A stretch of DNA of 14,227 nt from Acidimicrobiia bacterium (GTDB lineage: Bacteria > Actinomycetota > Acidimicrobiia > IMCC26256 > PALSA-555). A program made the position numbers and the translations under genes. The notes beneath the pieces are model-generated. The model ran no database searches. It saw nothing but the letters and a program-made list of their open reading frames with translations, and was not told the DNA's origin. Shown here piece by piece: positions 1 through 8,479 of this stretch (position 1 is its first letter; every line of letters starts with the position of its first letter). The DNA is taken from contig JAFMJM010000038.1 of the NCBI GenBank assembly GCA_017853455.1, positions 1 through 14,227 on the forward strand, in the 5' to 3' direction.

Positions 1-303
1 TTCAACGTCCAGCCGGGCTTCATCAACACCGAGCGCATGGCCCAGGACATGGGCGAGTTCGGCTTCGAGCTCACCGGCGCCCCGCCCGACGTCATCGGTG
101 CGGTGGTCGCCTGGATCGCCACCGACCCGGCGTCCGACGCGTGGGTCGGTCGCACGGTCGAGGCCCAGTTCGTGTGCCACGAGCGCGGCCTGCTGCCCGG
201 CTGGCCCGGCCCGAACCCCAACGACAACGCCATCACCTACGACACCGCCGGCGCCGACCTGGCCCGCCTCGAGCAGGACCTGCGCGACCGCCTCGGCGCG
301 TAG
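1..303 (+). CDS. SDR family oxidoreductase, C-terminal part (5' end outside window)
   Basis: The frame is open from base 1 and ends at TAG 301-303, giving the last 100 residues of a longer protein. The opening NVQPGFINTER matches the segment after the active site of short-chain dehydrogenases, where a PG motif and a following T close over the nicotinamide. GAVVAWIATDP matches the usual C-terminal helix before the last strand. The catalytic Tyr-Lys and the Rossmann glycines lie upstream of the window, so substrate and cofactor cannot be told. The tail after the core is longer than usual (about 45 residues, rich in Pro and Asn) and replaces the common GG-x-hydrophobic ending. The gene runs straight into a palindromic hairpin that separates it from the convergent amidohydrolase. 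The SDR fold is likely; the specific function is unknown. Confidence 0.75.
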   Translation, partial: FNVQPGFINTERMAQDMGEFGFELTGAPPDVIGAVVAWIATDPASDAWVGRTVEAQFVCHERGLLPGWPGPNPNDNAITYDTAGADLARLEQDLRDRLGA

Positions 304-310
304 ACCACCC

Positions 311-374
311 CGCCCACCCCGTTGTTTGGGTGATTGTGGGGCCTCTGGCCCCCACAATCACCCAAACAACGGGG
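311..374 (+). repeat. Palindromic repeat copy 1 (possible bidirectional terminator)
   Basis: The arms at 317-341 and 350-374 are perfect 25-base reverse complements built around GTTGTTTGGGTGATTG. The centre can extend by GGCC-type pairing with a TCT loop and one extra C on the right. A C-rich lead-in (311-320, CGCCCACCCC) is shared with copy 2. The element begins 8 bases after the SDR stop and ends at the base next to the amidohydrolase stop (TGA 377-375), so it sits exactly between two convergent genes. No U-tract follows on either strand. A bidirectional terminator is plausible. However, the sequence itself is conserved in three copies, which a terminator would not require. Confidence 0.9.
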
Positions 375-1562
375 TCAGGGCTTGGGGTTCGGCGGGAGCG
401 GGTGCCGGAAGAGCTTCGCCGCGTTGAGGTGCGTCATCATCCGGAGCTCCTCGACGGGGATGTCGCCCCAGTAGCGCTCGATCACCTGCTGGGTCTCGGG
501 CCACGTGCCGTCGCCGTGGGGGAAGTCGGTCTCCAGCATGATGTTCTCGACGCCGATCGTGTGGCGCGTGCACATCGTCGACGGGTCGTCGAGCGTGCAG
601 AACCAGAAGTTGCGGCGCAGCACGTCGGACGGACGGACGTCCCAGCCCAGGCCGTAGCCCGACCGGTCGATGATGTTGTCGAGCCGGTCGATGAGCATCG
701 CCACCCAGCCGATGCCGCCCTCCGACATGGCGATCTTGAGGTCGGGGTACTTCACGGCCCAGCCGGCCCACAGCCACTCGGCGCACGCCGTCAGCGACAG
801 TTGCCCGAAGAGCGTCGCGTTGAGCGACATCGTGGGCGAACCCTCGATCGGCGGGTTCACGCCCGACGAGCCCACGTGGATGCTGATGACCGTGTCGGTC
901 TCGGCGCAGGCCCGGATGATCGGATCCCAGTGGTCGGAGAAGATCGGCGGCAGGCCGATGAGGTGGGGTCGCTCCGGCAGGCTCACGGTGACGAACCCCC
1001 GCGCCGCGTTGCGCCGGATCTCGGCGGCGGCGACCTCGGGGTCGGCCATGTAGGTGATCCCGAGCGGGATGAACCGCTCCGGCGCCTGCTGCCACCACTC
1101 GTCGTGGACCCAGTCGTTGAAGGCGCGCACGGTCGCCTGACCGACCTCGGGGTCGGACGCCGCCGTGTACACCCGCCCGCAGAAGCCGGTGATCATCGAC
1201 GGGAAGTTCACCGACGCCCAGATCCCGCCGAGGTCCATGTCGGCGACCCGGGCGTGGGGGTCGTAGCAACCCGGGCGCATCTGGTCGAAGCGGAACGGCT
1301 CGACCTTGACGCTCTCGGGCCGACGGCCGGCGACGGCGTTCATCCCGACCTGGGTGAACCGCTGACCGTCGAACTGCCACACCTCGTGGCCGTGCTCGTT
1401 GATCACGATCCGGGGCGCCTGGTCCTGGAGCTTCGCCGGGAACCGTCCCTCGAACATGTCGGGCGGCTCGACCAGGTGGTCGTCGACGGAGATGACCGTG
1501 TACTTCACCTCGACCGGGGCCGGATCGGGCAGGAACAGCTCGGGGTCCAGCATCTGGGTCAC
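375..1562 (-). CDS. Amidohydrolase family 2 (TIM-barrel metal-dependent hydrolase)
   Basis: A 395-residue protein, normal length for the actinobacterial amidohydrolase_2 (ACMSD-like) group. I see an N-terminal DDH metal motif (SVDDHLVEPPDMF, Asp27/His29), a barrel histidine in ISIHVG (His229), a SEGGIGW strand, and the late conserved aspartate in ETDFPHGDG (Asp346), in the usual order. These proteins use one divalent metal for hydrolysis or non-oxidative decarboxylation; the substrate here cannot be read from sequence. I chose GTG 1562 because AAAGGA lies six bases upstream; ATG 1553 is a second option, and the open frame further upstream has no ribosome-binding site. A TAGTGT box at 1602-1597 could be its -10. 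The VOC gene is divergent, 100 bp away. No signal peptide, so it is cytoplasmic. Confidence 0.88.
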   Translation of the reverse strand: MTQMLDPELFLPDPAPVEVKYTVISVDDHLVEPPDMFEGRFPAKLQDQAPRIVINEHGHEVWQFDGQRFTQVGMNAVAGRRPESVKVEPFRFDQMRPGCYDPHARVADMDLGGIWASVNFPSMITGFCGRVYTAASDPEVGQATVRAFNDWVHDEWWQQAPERFIPLGITYMADPEVAAAEIRRNAARGFVTVSLPERPHLIGLPPIFSDHWDPIIRACAETDTVISIHVGSSGVNPPIEGSPTMSLNATLFGQLSLTACAEWLWAGWAVKYPDLKIAMSEGGIGWVAMLIDRLDNIIDRSGYGLGWDVRPSDVLRRNFWFCTLDDPSTMCTRHTIGVENIMLETDFPHGDGTWPETQQVIERYWGDIPVEELRMMTHLNAAKLFRHPLPPNPKP

Positions 1563-1596
1563 GGGAGGTCCTTTCGCACGACGGGCGCCGCCAGGC

Positions 1597-1602
1597 ACAC
1601 TA
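1597..1602 (-). promoter_or_regulatory. Candidate -10 box (TAGTGT) for the amidohydrolase
   Basis: On the minus strand TAGTGT fits the actinobacterial TANNNT -10 pattern and lies 34 bases before the GTG start, leaving room for a short leader carrying the AAAGGA site. I see no convincing -35. It lies in the 100-base divergent gap shared with the VOC gene. Confidence 0.3.
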
Positions 1603-1662
1603 TCGGCGCCACCACCGTCGCCGCACCGCTCACCCAGCGGTCGGCCCACCCCGGGAGCCTCC

Positions 1663-2100
1663 ATGGGATCGGTCTTCAACCACGTCGGTCACTGCGTCAG
1701 CGACCTCGAGCGCACCCGCCGCTTCTACGTGGAGGTGCTCGGTTTCGAGCCCTGGTACGAGTTCGCCGCCCCCGACGACTCGACCGCCCGGCTCCTCGAC
1801 CTGCCCGAGCCCGTCGGACTGACCGCCGTCTACCTGCGACGCGACGGCTTCGTGCTCGAGCTGCTGTCGTTCGCCGACGCCGGCACCAACCCGCCCCAGC
1901 CGCGGGTCATGAACGACGTCGGCCTCACCCACATCTCGGTGTCGGTCGACGACATCGACGCCACCGCGGCCCGGGCGGTCGAGTACGGCGGCAGCGTGCT
2001 CCCGCAGACCAACATCGGGCTCGCCGTGATGATCCGCGACCCCGAGGGTCAGCTGATCGAGCTGCTGCCGATGGGGTTCCGGGCGAGCCTGCCCGACTGA
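1663..2100 (+). CDS. VOC / glyoxalase-type single-domain protein
   Basis: A 145-residue protein with the two beta-alpha-beta-beta-beta modules of the vicinal oxygen chelate superfamily. The first module has NHVGHCVSDLERTRRFYVE and VLELLSF; the second has GLTHISVSVDDID and IRDPEGQLIELL. The candidate metal ligands His7, Glu66, His90 and Glu133 are all present, so it could be a working metalloenzyme. The overall look is close to glyoxalase I or methylmalonyl-CoA epimerase relatives, but also to ring-cleaving dioxygenases. ATG 1663 has GGGAG five bases upstream, and the family motif starts right after it. It is divergent from the amidohydrolase, which suggests a shared small-molecule catabolic role, though this is only context. 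Substrate unknown. Confidence 0.88.
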   Translation: MGSVFNHVGHCVSDLERTRRFYVEVLGFEPWYEFAAPDDSTARLLDLPEPVGLTAVYLRRDGFVLELLSFADAGTNPPQPRVMNDVGLTHISVSVDDIDATAARAVEYGGSVLPQTNIGLAVMIRDPEGQLIELLPMGFRASLPD

Positions 2101-2130
2101 CCCGGCGACCGACCGTTCCGGCGGTCGATC

Positions 2131-2152
2131 AGCCGATCGTCAGCCGATCGTC
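2131..2152. repeat. 11-bp tandem duplication at the end of the kelch gene
   Basis: AGCCGATCGTC occurs twice in direct succession (2131-2141, 2142-2152) in the 39-base convergent gap between the VOC and kelch genes. The first copy overlaps the kelch stop codon (TGA 2142-2140) and the second encodes its last residues. It looks like a simple slippage duplication. Confidence 0.7.
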
Positions 2153-3198
2153 AGGAGCGTGACCGTCGTCGACGCCTTGCCGTCGGCACCTTCGCCCCCG
2201 ACCAGGTAGGCGGTGTCGCCGATGAACACGGCGGCGCCGTCGGACATCGGGCCCGGGAGCGTCTGCCCGGTGTCGGTGGTGGCGAGCGACCGGAGGTCGA
2301 CCCGCTGCACCTTCGTGCCGCGGACGTTGTTGACGAAGCCGCCGGCCAGGAACACGAGCGGGCCGTACTGGACCGAGGTCGGGTGGGAGAACGCCTGGGG
2401 CAGCTGGCCGACGACCGTCGTCTGGTTGGTCTTCGGGTCGAAGCGCTGGATGGCGGCGGTGTCGGCGCCGCTCGCCGAGGCCACCCCGCCCAGCAGGTAG
2501 ATCTGACCGTCCCAGACCCCGACGCCGGAGTACCGGACCGCCTGGGCGAGGGTGCCGACCTGCTTCCAGGTGACGCCGCCGTCGGTGCTGGCCGCGACCG
2601 TGCCGTCGAGGTTCGACGCCTGGTCGACGCCGCCGAGGGCGTAGAGCGTGCCGCCGACCTGCGCCACGACGTGGTCGGCCCGGTCGTGGGGCAGCTGCCC
2701 GATGACCTTGGCCGCACCCCCCGGCACCACCGACTGCACGTCGGTCCGGACCGGCGGAGACCCCCCGCCGACCACCACGATCGTGCCGTTGCGCCACACC
2801 GCCTGGGTGTCGTGGACCGCCACCGGGAGCGTCCCGACCGACGACGCGGCACCGGTGGCCGGGTCGATCTTGGTCACCGCCGCCGACGAGACGCTCGAGC
2901 GGTCGAGCCCGCCCGCCATGAAGATGGAGGTGCCGTCGGTGACGAGGCCTTCGCGCTGGATCGCGGTCGCGAGCGACCAGGGCGCCGGGGTGACGCGCAC
3001 CGGTCGGGCCTCGACCGCCAGGGTCGTCGTGGTCGTGGGTGCCGCGGTCGCCGGCGCCGCCGAGGAGCCGCCACCCAACTCGGCGCCCCCCGAACCGCAG
3101 GCGACGACCGACAGGGCCGCGGCGACGACGGCAGCGACGAGCCCGACGGTCCGGAGGGCAAGGGGACGGTGGTCTCGGCGGTGGGTGCGGCGGGACAT
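2140..3198 (-). CDS. Kelch-type six-bladed beta-propeller lipoprotein
   Basis: A 352-residue protein. Residues 1-34 form a lipoprotein signal peptide: an Arg/His-rich N-region, a hydrophobic stretch and lipobox VVAC with Cys34. A low-complexity linker (Ala, Thr, Pro; residues 35-60) follows. The rest has six kelch-like repeats, each with a di-glycine strand: SIFMAGG, TIVVVGG, TLYALGG, QIYLLGG, LVFLAGG and TAYLVGG. That is enough for a closed six-bladed propeller. Such proteins usually bind other proteins or sugars; galactose-oxidase relatives also have this fold, but I see no evidence of an enzyme. It should be anchored on the outer face of the cytoplasmic membrane. I chose ATG 3198 (TAGGA nine bases upstream, basic N-terminus following); ATG 3216 is an alternative. 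It is divergent from the thiamine operon, with about 37 bases before the riboswitch. Confidence 0.82.
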   Translation of the reverse strand: MSRRTHRRDHRPLALRTVGLVAAVVAAALSVVACGSGGAELGGGSSAAPATAAPTTTTTLAVEARPVRVTPAPWSLATAIQREGLVTDGTSIFMAGGLDRSSVSSAAVTKIDPATGAASSVGTLPVAVHDTQAVWRNGTIVVVGGGSPPVRTDVQSVVPGGAAKVIGQLPHDRADHVVAQVGGTLYALGGVDQASNLDGTVAASTDGGVTWKQVGTLAQAVRYSGVGVWDGQIYLLGGVASASGADTAAIQRFDPKTNQTTVVGQLPQAFSHPTSVQYGPLVFLAGGFVNNVRGTKVQRVDLRSLATTDTGQTLPGPMSDGAAVFIGDTAYLVGGEGADGKASTTVTLLTIG

Positions 3199-3210
3199 CC
3201 CGAACAGTCC

Positions 3211-3216
3211 TACCAT
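3211..3216 (+). promoter_or_regulatory. Candidate -10 box (TACCAT) of the thiamine operon
   Basis: TACCAT fits TANNNT and would start a transcript near 3223, about a dozen bases before the first riboswitch helix. No clear -35 is seen at the expected distance. It overlaps the upstream region of the divergent kelch gene. Confidence 0.4.
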
Positions 3217-3234
3217 GGAGACACAACCAGAACC

Positions 3235-3365
3235 GTCCACGGGGAGCTCGGGACAGCCGGGCTGAGAGGGCGACCACGCCGACGACGTCCGTGCACGCGG
3301 GCGGCTCGGAGGCAGCGTCGCCGACCCCTCGAACCTGCTCCGGGTAATGCCGGCGGAGGGAGGAC
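3235..3365 (+). promoter_or_regulatory. TPP riboswitch (THI element)
   Basis: The conserved blocks of the thiamine pyrophosphate aptamer occur in order: GGGGAGC (3241-3247), CTGAGAGGG (3262-3270), ACCCCTCGAACCTG (3324-3337), then CCGGGTAATGCCGG (3340-3353) with CGGAGGGA after it. CTCGG/CCGGG (3247-3251, 3257-3261) form P3. GGCGAC (3269-3274) pairs with GTCGCC (3317-3322) to make an extra arm of the kind I recall from actinobacterial versions. GTCC (3235-3238) can pair with GGAC (3362-3365) as P1, with two unpaired bases. The 3' strand includes the ribosome-binding site AGGGAGGA of thiN, whose ATG starts two bases later. TPP binding should therefore hide the site and reduce translation. The gene context (thiN-thiBPQ) agrees fully. 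Confidence 0.93.
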
Positions 3366-3366
3366 C

Positions 3367-4059
3367 ATGAGCGACTCCGCGTCGCCGACGACGGCCGTCG
3401 TGTTCGCCGGCGGCGACCCACCGACCGACCGCCTGCTCGCCGCGCAGTGGCGCGTCGTCCCACCCGGCGCGCTCGTCGTCGCCGCCGACTCCGGCCTCCA
3501 CGCGGCACAGCGCCTCGGATTGGCGGTCGACGTCGTGGTCGGCGACCTCGACTCCGTCGACCCGGCCGCCCTCGACGCCGCGCGCGCCGCCGACACCCGG
3601 GTCGTCGTCCACCCCGTCGACAAGGACGCCACCGACCTCGAGCTCGCGCTCCACGTCGCGCGCGACGCCGGCGCCCGCCGGGTCGTGGTGATCACCGGTG
3701 ACGGCGGCCGCCACGACCACCTCCTCGCCAACGCACTCGTCCTCACCGCGCCGGCCTTCGCCGACCTGACCGTCGCGGCCGTCGTCGGCACGGCGGTGTG
3801 CAGCGTCGTCCGCGGCCCCCGGACGCTCACCGGCGCGGTCGGATCGCTGTGCACCCTGTTGCCGATCGGGGGACCGGCCCGGGGTGTCACGACCACCGGC
3901 CTGCGCTTCGCCCTCGCCGACGAGGACCTGCACCCCGGCTCGACCCGCGGCGTCTCCAACGTGCTCGTCGCACCGGAGGCGACCGTCGATCTGCGCGCAG
4001 GCGTGCTGCTCGCCGTCCAGCCCCACGCCGTGTCCGCCACCGACCACCAGGAGGCCTGA
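3367..4059 (+). CDS. thiN: Thiamine diphosphokinase
   Basis: A 230-residue thiamine pyrophosphokinase, which transfers pyrophosphate from ATP to thiamine to make TPP in the cytoplasm. Family motifs appear in order: FAGGDPP (13-19), AADSGLHAAQRLG (39-51), VVGDLDS (57-63, acidic metal/ATP site), KDATDLELAL (86-95) and TGDGGRHDHLLAN (110-122). The C-terminal thiamine-binding beta domain follows (RGVTTTGLRF, GVSNVLV). The length is normal. ATG 3367 is chosen because the riboswitch ends on its ribosome-binding site; the open frame upstream runs through the aptamer and is not coding. thiB follows one base after the stop. Cotranscription with a thiamine importer points to salvage of external thiamine under TPP feedback. 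Confidence 0.95.
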   Translation: MSDSASPTTAVVFAGGDPPTDRLLAAQWRVVPPGALVVAADSGLHAAQRLGLAVDVVVGDLDSVDPAALDAARAADTRVVVHPVDKDATDLELALHVARDAGARRVVVITGDGGRHDHLLANALVLTAPAFADLTVAAVVGTAVCSVVRGPRTLTGAVGSLCTLLPIGGPARGVTTTGLRFALADEDLHPGSTRGVSNVLVAPEATVDLRAGVLLAVQPHAVSATDHQEA

Positions 4060-4060
4060 C

Positions 4061-5137
4061 GTGCCCCGCTCCTCGTTCCGTCCGGTCGCGACCGCCGTCG
4101 TCGCCCTCGCCGTGGCCGTGCTGGCCGTCTCGGCCGCCACCCCGTCCGTCGGCGCCGCGACCCGGCCGGCGGACCGCACGGTCACCCTGCTCACCCACGA
4201 CTCGTTCGCGGTGTCCGACGACGTCCTGGCCGCCTTCACCGCCAAGACCGGCATCACCGTCGAGGTGCTGCGGGCCGGTGACGCCGGTCAGGCCCTCAAC
4301 CAGGCGATCCTCACGAAGGACCGCCCGGTCGCCGACGCGATCTACGGCGTCGACCGGGCGTTCCTCGGCCGGGCGGTGGGTGACGACCTGCTCACGCGGT
4401 ACCGCCCGGCGGCACTCACGACGGTGCCCGCCGCGTACACCGCCGGCACCCGGGGACTGCTCACCCCGATCGACGTCGCCGACGTGTGCATCAACGTCGA
4501 CGAGGCCTGGTTCGCCGAGCACCACCGCAGGGCCCCCACCACGCTCGCGGCCCTCACCCGACCGGCGAACCGCGACCTGCTCGTCGTCGAGGACCCATCG
4601 ACGTCGTCGCCCGGCCTGGCGTTCCTGCTCACCACCGTCGCCGCGTTCGGCGACCAGGGTTGGCAGCGGTACTGGAAGGACCTGCGGGCCAACGGCGTGA
4701 AGGTCGTCGACGGCTGGGAGCAGGCGTACTACGAGGAGTTCTCCGGCGGGGGCCAGGGCGGGGAGCGGCCCCTCGTGGTGAGCTACGCGTCGAGCCCGGC
4801 GGCCGCGGTCGTCTACGCCGACCCGCCGATCGACTCCTCGCCGATCGGCACGATGACCCGGACGTGCTTCCGCGACGTCGAGTACGCCGGGGTGCTCCGC
4901 AACGCCGAGCACCCCCGTGAGGCGGAGCGGCTCGTCGACTTCATGCTCAGCGAGCCGTTCCAGGCCGACCTGCCGCTGCAGATGTTCGTGTACCCGGTGC
5001 GCGAGGGAACGCCCCTGCCCGAGGTGTTCACCGAGAACGCCGACGTCCCGACCGACCCGTACTCGCTGCCCGCCGGCGAGATCGAACGCAACCGCGACGA
5101 CTGGATCCGCGAGTGGACCGGGATCGTCCTGCGCTGA
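4061..5137 (+). CDS. thiB: Thiamine ABC transporter substrate-binding protein
   Basis: A 358-residue extracytoplasmic binding protein of the ThiB type (periplasmic binding protein fold related to iron and spermidine binders). Residues 1-33 are an Ala/Val-rich Sec signal peptide with a likely cleavage near VGAA-T. The mature part opens with TVTLLTHDSFAVSDDVL and later has DAIYGVDRAFLGRA, VCINVDEAWFAEH and GWEQAYYEEFSGG, all typical of ThiB. No lipobox cysteine is present, which is unusual for a binding protein in a Gram-positive. The GTG start has AGGAGG six bases upstream, inside the end of thiN, so the two are probably translationally coupled. The permease and ATPase genes follow directly. 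Confidence 0.93.
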   Translation: MPRSSFRPVATAVVALAVAVLAVSAATPSVGAATRPADRTVTLLTHDSFAVSDDVLAAFTAKTGITVEVLRAGDAGQALNQAILTKDRPVADAIYGVDRAFLGRAVGDDLLTRYRPAALTTVPAAYTAGTRGLLTPIDVADVCINVDEAWFAEHHRRAPTTLAALTRPANRDLLVVEDPSTSSPGLAFLLTTVAAFGDQGWQRYWKDLRANGVKVVDGWEQAYYEEFSGGGQGGERPLVVSYASSPAAAVVYADPPIDSSPIGTMTRTCFRDVEYAGVLRNAEHPREAERLVDFMLSEPFQADLPLQMFVYPVREGTPLPEVFTENADVPTDPYSLPAGEIERNRDDWIREWTGIVLR

Positions 5138-6752
5138 ACGGACCCGACGCCGTGTCGCGCCGCACCGGGCGCGTCGCCGCGATCACCATCACCGCCGTCC
5201 CGCTGCTCTTCGTCGCGGTGCTGTTCGGCTGGCCGCTCGTCGCGATCCTCGGACGCGGGCTCGCACCCGACGGTCGACTCGACCTCGGCCCCGTCGGCGA
5301 CGTGTTCACCGATCCGTCGCTGCGCGGCGTCGTGTGGTTCACCGTGTGGCAGGCCGCGCTCTCGACCGCGATCACCCTCGTCCTCGGGATCCCGGGTGCG
5401 TTCGTCCTGGCCCGGATGCGGTTCCCCGGGCGCGACCTGGTGCGGGCGGTGGTGACCGTCCCGTTCGTCCTGCCGACCGTCCTCGTGGGGAGCGCGTTCC
5501 TCGCCCTCGGGCTGGCCCGCTCACTCGGCGCGATCCTGCTCGCCCACCTGTTCTTCAACTACGCGGTCGTCGTCCGGGTGGTCGGCGAGCTGTGGAGCCA
5601 CCTCGACCCCCGTGAGGAGGACGCCGCCCGGGTGCTGGGCGCCGGACGGTGGCGGACGTTCCGCACCGTGACCTGGCCCGGCATCCTGCCCGGCGTACTG
5701 GCGGCGGGAGCGATCACGTTCCTGTTCTGCTTCACGTCGTTCGGGGTGATCCTCGTGCTCGGCGGTCCGACCCGCTCGACGCTCGAGACCGAGATCTACC
5801 GCCAGACGACCCGCTTCCTCGACCTGCCGCTGGCCGCGGCGCTCTCCGTCGTGCAGCTCGTCGCCGTCGCGGCGCTCCTGGTGGTGGTGGGCCGGCTCCA
5901 GCGGCGGGCGTCGACGCCGCGGGGTCTCGGCGCCGCGCGCGACCTCGCCCGGCCGCCACGCACCGCCACGGCCCGCACGTTCGCCGCCGTGAACCTGGCG
6001 GTGATGGCCGCGCTGGTCGGCGCGCCGCTCACGGTCCTGGTCGTGCGGTCGCTCACCCCGGCGGGCGGCGTCGGGCTCGCGAACTACCGGGCACTCGGGC
6101 AGCTGCGCGCCGGGAGCATCCTCGCCGTGGCACCGCTCGACGCCGTGTGGAACTCGGTGTGGATCGCGACGATCGCCACGGTGATCGCGGTGACCGTCGG
6201 CGGGTGCGCGGCGTGGGCCGCCGCCCGGACCCGCTCGCGGCTCGTCGAGGGGATCCTGGCCCTCCCCCTCGGGGTGTCGGCGGTGACGGTCGGCTTCGGG
6301 ATGCTCATCGCTCTCGACCGGCCGCCCCTCGCCCTGCGCGGCACGGTGTGGCTGGTGCCGCTCGCCCAGGCCCTCGTCGCCCTGCCGTTCGTGGTGATGC
6401 TCACCGCCCCGGTCCTGCGGGCGATCGACCCGCGGGTCCGCGACGCCGCCGCCGTGCTCGGCGCCCCGCCCGGGCGGGTGTGGCGGACCGTCGACGTCGC
6501 GATCGCCGGACGGGCCCTCCTCGGCGCCGGCGCGTTCGCCTTCGCGATCAGTCTCGGCGAGTTCGGGGCGACGTCGTTCCTCGTGCGACCCGACACCCCG
6601 ACCCTCCCGATCGTCGTGTACCGGCTCCTCTCCCAACCGGGGAGCGCCGCGTTCGGTGCGGCGACCGCCGCCGGCGTCGTGCTGATGGCCCTGGTGGTCG
6701 TCGCGATGGTCGCCGGCGACCGACTGCGGTTCGGTCGGGTGGGGGCGTTCTG

Positions 6753-6753
<1 letters not shown>
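5113..6753 (+). CDS. thiP: Thiamine ABC transporter permease (two fused halves)
   Basis: A membrane protein of up to 546 residues with about 12 hydrophobic segments in two homologous halves, as in ThiP and FbpB. Each half carries a cytoplasmic EAA-type loop for docking the ATPase: EEDAARVLGAGRWRTFRTV (about 168-186) and VRDAAAVLGAPPGRVWRTV (about 440-458). It would form the channel that receives thiamine from ThiB. The start is uncertain: GTG 5113 overlaps the thiB end by 25 bases, while GTG 5152 gives a shorter N-terminus (SRRTGRVAAITI) directly before the first membrane helix. Neither has a strong ribosome-binding site. The stop overlaps the thiQ start by one base. Confidence 0.93.
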
Positions 6754-7703
<950 letters not shown>

Positions 7704-7760
7704 GCGGGCCCTGCACGGAATCTCCACACCTCCGACGGCGCCCGGTCCGGGGCGGTTCCC

Positions 7761-7766
7761 TACGAT
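7761..7766 (+). promoter_or_regulatory. Candidate -10 box (TACGAT) for a leaderless response-regulator transcript
   Basis: TACGAT ends eight bases before GTG 7775, so transcription would begin at or next to the start codon. No ribosome-binding site precedes that codon, which agrees with leaderless expression. No good -35 is visible; the 71-base gap after thiQ otherwise holds only a weak 5-bp hairpin (7739-7754). Confidence 0.45.
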
Positions 7767-7774
7767 GACCGACG

Positions 7775-8479
7775 GTGTCCGAGACGTCGAAGCCGCGCAT
7801 CCTCGTGATCGAGGACGAGCCCACGATCGCCGACGCCGTCGCCGCCCGACTCCGCAGTGCCGACTTCGCCGTGGAGATCGCCGCCGACGGACCGGCGGGC
7901 GTGGCGGCCTGCGCCGCCTCCACCCCGGACCTCGTCGTCCTCGACCTGATGCTGCCCGGCCTCGACGGCCTCGAGGTCTGCCGGCGCATCCAGGCCGACC
8001 GGCCCGTCCCGGTCCTGATGCTGACCGCCCGTGACACCGAGGACGACCTGGTCGAGGGCCTCGCCACCGGGGCCGACGACTACCTCACCAAGCCGTTCAG
8101 CGGCCGGGAGCTCGTGGCCCGGGTCCGGGCCCTGCTGCGGCGGACCCGCTCGGCCGCCGACGCCGGTGCCGTCGACGGATTGCAGCTCGGCCCGTGGAGG
8201 ATCGACCCCGTCACCCGGACCGTCACCGCCGGCGATCGGGAATCCCACCTCACCCCGACGGAGTTCGACCTCCTCGTGCACCTCGCGCGCCGACCCGGCC
8301 AGGTCTTCACCCGTGAGGACCTCCTCGCCGAGGTCTGGGGCTACCGCGACGGCTCCGGTGCCCGCACCGTCGACTCCCACGTGCGCGCCCTGCGCCGCAA
8401 ACTCGGCGCCGAGACCATCCGGACCGTGCACGGCGTCGGGTACGCCGCCGCCCGCACCGTCACCGGAGCGGCGGCGTGA
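7775..8479 (+). CDS. OmpR/PhoB-family response regulator
   Basis: A 234-residue two-domain regulator. The receiver domain (residues 8-122) has the acidic pocket Glu13/Asp14, phospho-acceptor Asp57 in LVVLDLMLPGLDG, Thr84 and Lys106 (TKPF), so it is a complete phosphorylation switch. A winged-helix DNA-binding domain (about 138-228) follows, with LTPTEFDLLVHLARRPGQVF, the recognition-helix region RTVDSHVRALRRKL and the wing IRTVHGVGYA. It should act as a dimeric transcription factor in the cytoplasm. GTG 7775 is used because the receiver begins just after it and a -10 box lies directly upstream. The stop overlaps the kinase start by four bases (GTGA). Its target genes are unknown; the thiamine and riboflavin genes on either side are obvious candidates to test. 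Confidence 0.95.
   Translation: MSETSKPRILVIEDEPTIADAVAARLRSADFAVEIAADGPAGVAACAASTPDLVVLDLMLPGLDGLEVCRRIQADRPVPVLMLTARDTEDDLVEGLATGADDYLTKPFSGRELVARVRALLRRTRSAADAGAVDGLQLGPWRIDPVTRTVTAGDRESHLTPTEFDLLVHLARRPGQVFTREDLLAEVWGYRDGSGARTVDSHVRALRRKLGAETIRTVHGVGYAAARTVTGAAA

Noticed and set aside
141..2162. A 673-codon open frame on the plus strand across the amidohydrolase and VOC genes
   Set aside because: It is the high-GC shadow of real genes. Its product is dominated by Arg, His, Val and Asp with no family motif, while the other frames give clean domain matches.
2383..3366. Upstream in-frame extension of thiN
   Set aside because: It would run through the TPP aptamer and antisense to the kelch gene; the riboswitch fixes ATG 3367 as the start.
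2140..4257. Long minus-strand extension upstream of the kelch gene
   Set aside because: It overlaps the riboswitch and thiN. The lipoprotein signal peptide places the start at 3198, or at most 3216.
7739..7754. Hairpin after thiQ as a transcription terminator
   Set aside because: The stem is only 5 bp and there is no U-tract; it overlaps the upstream part of the regulator promoter region.
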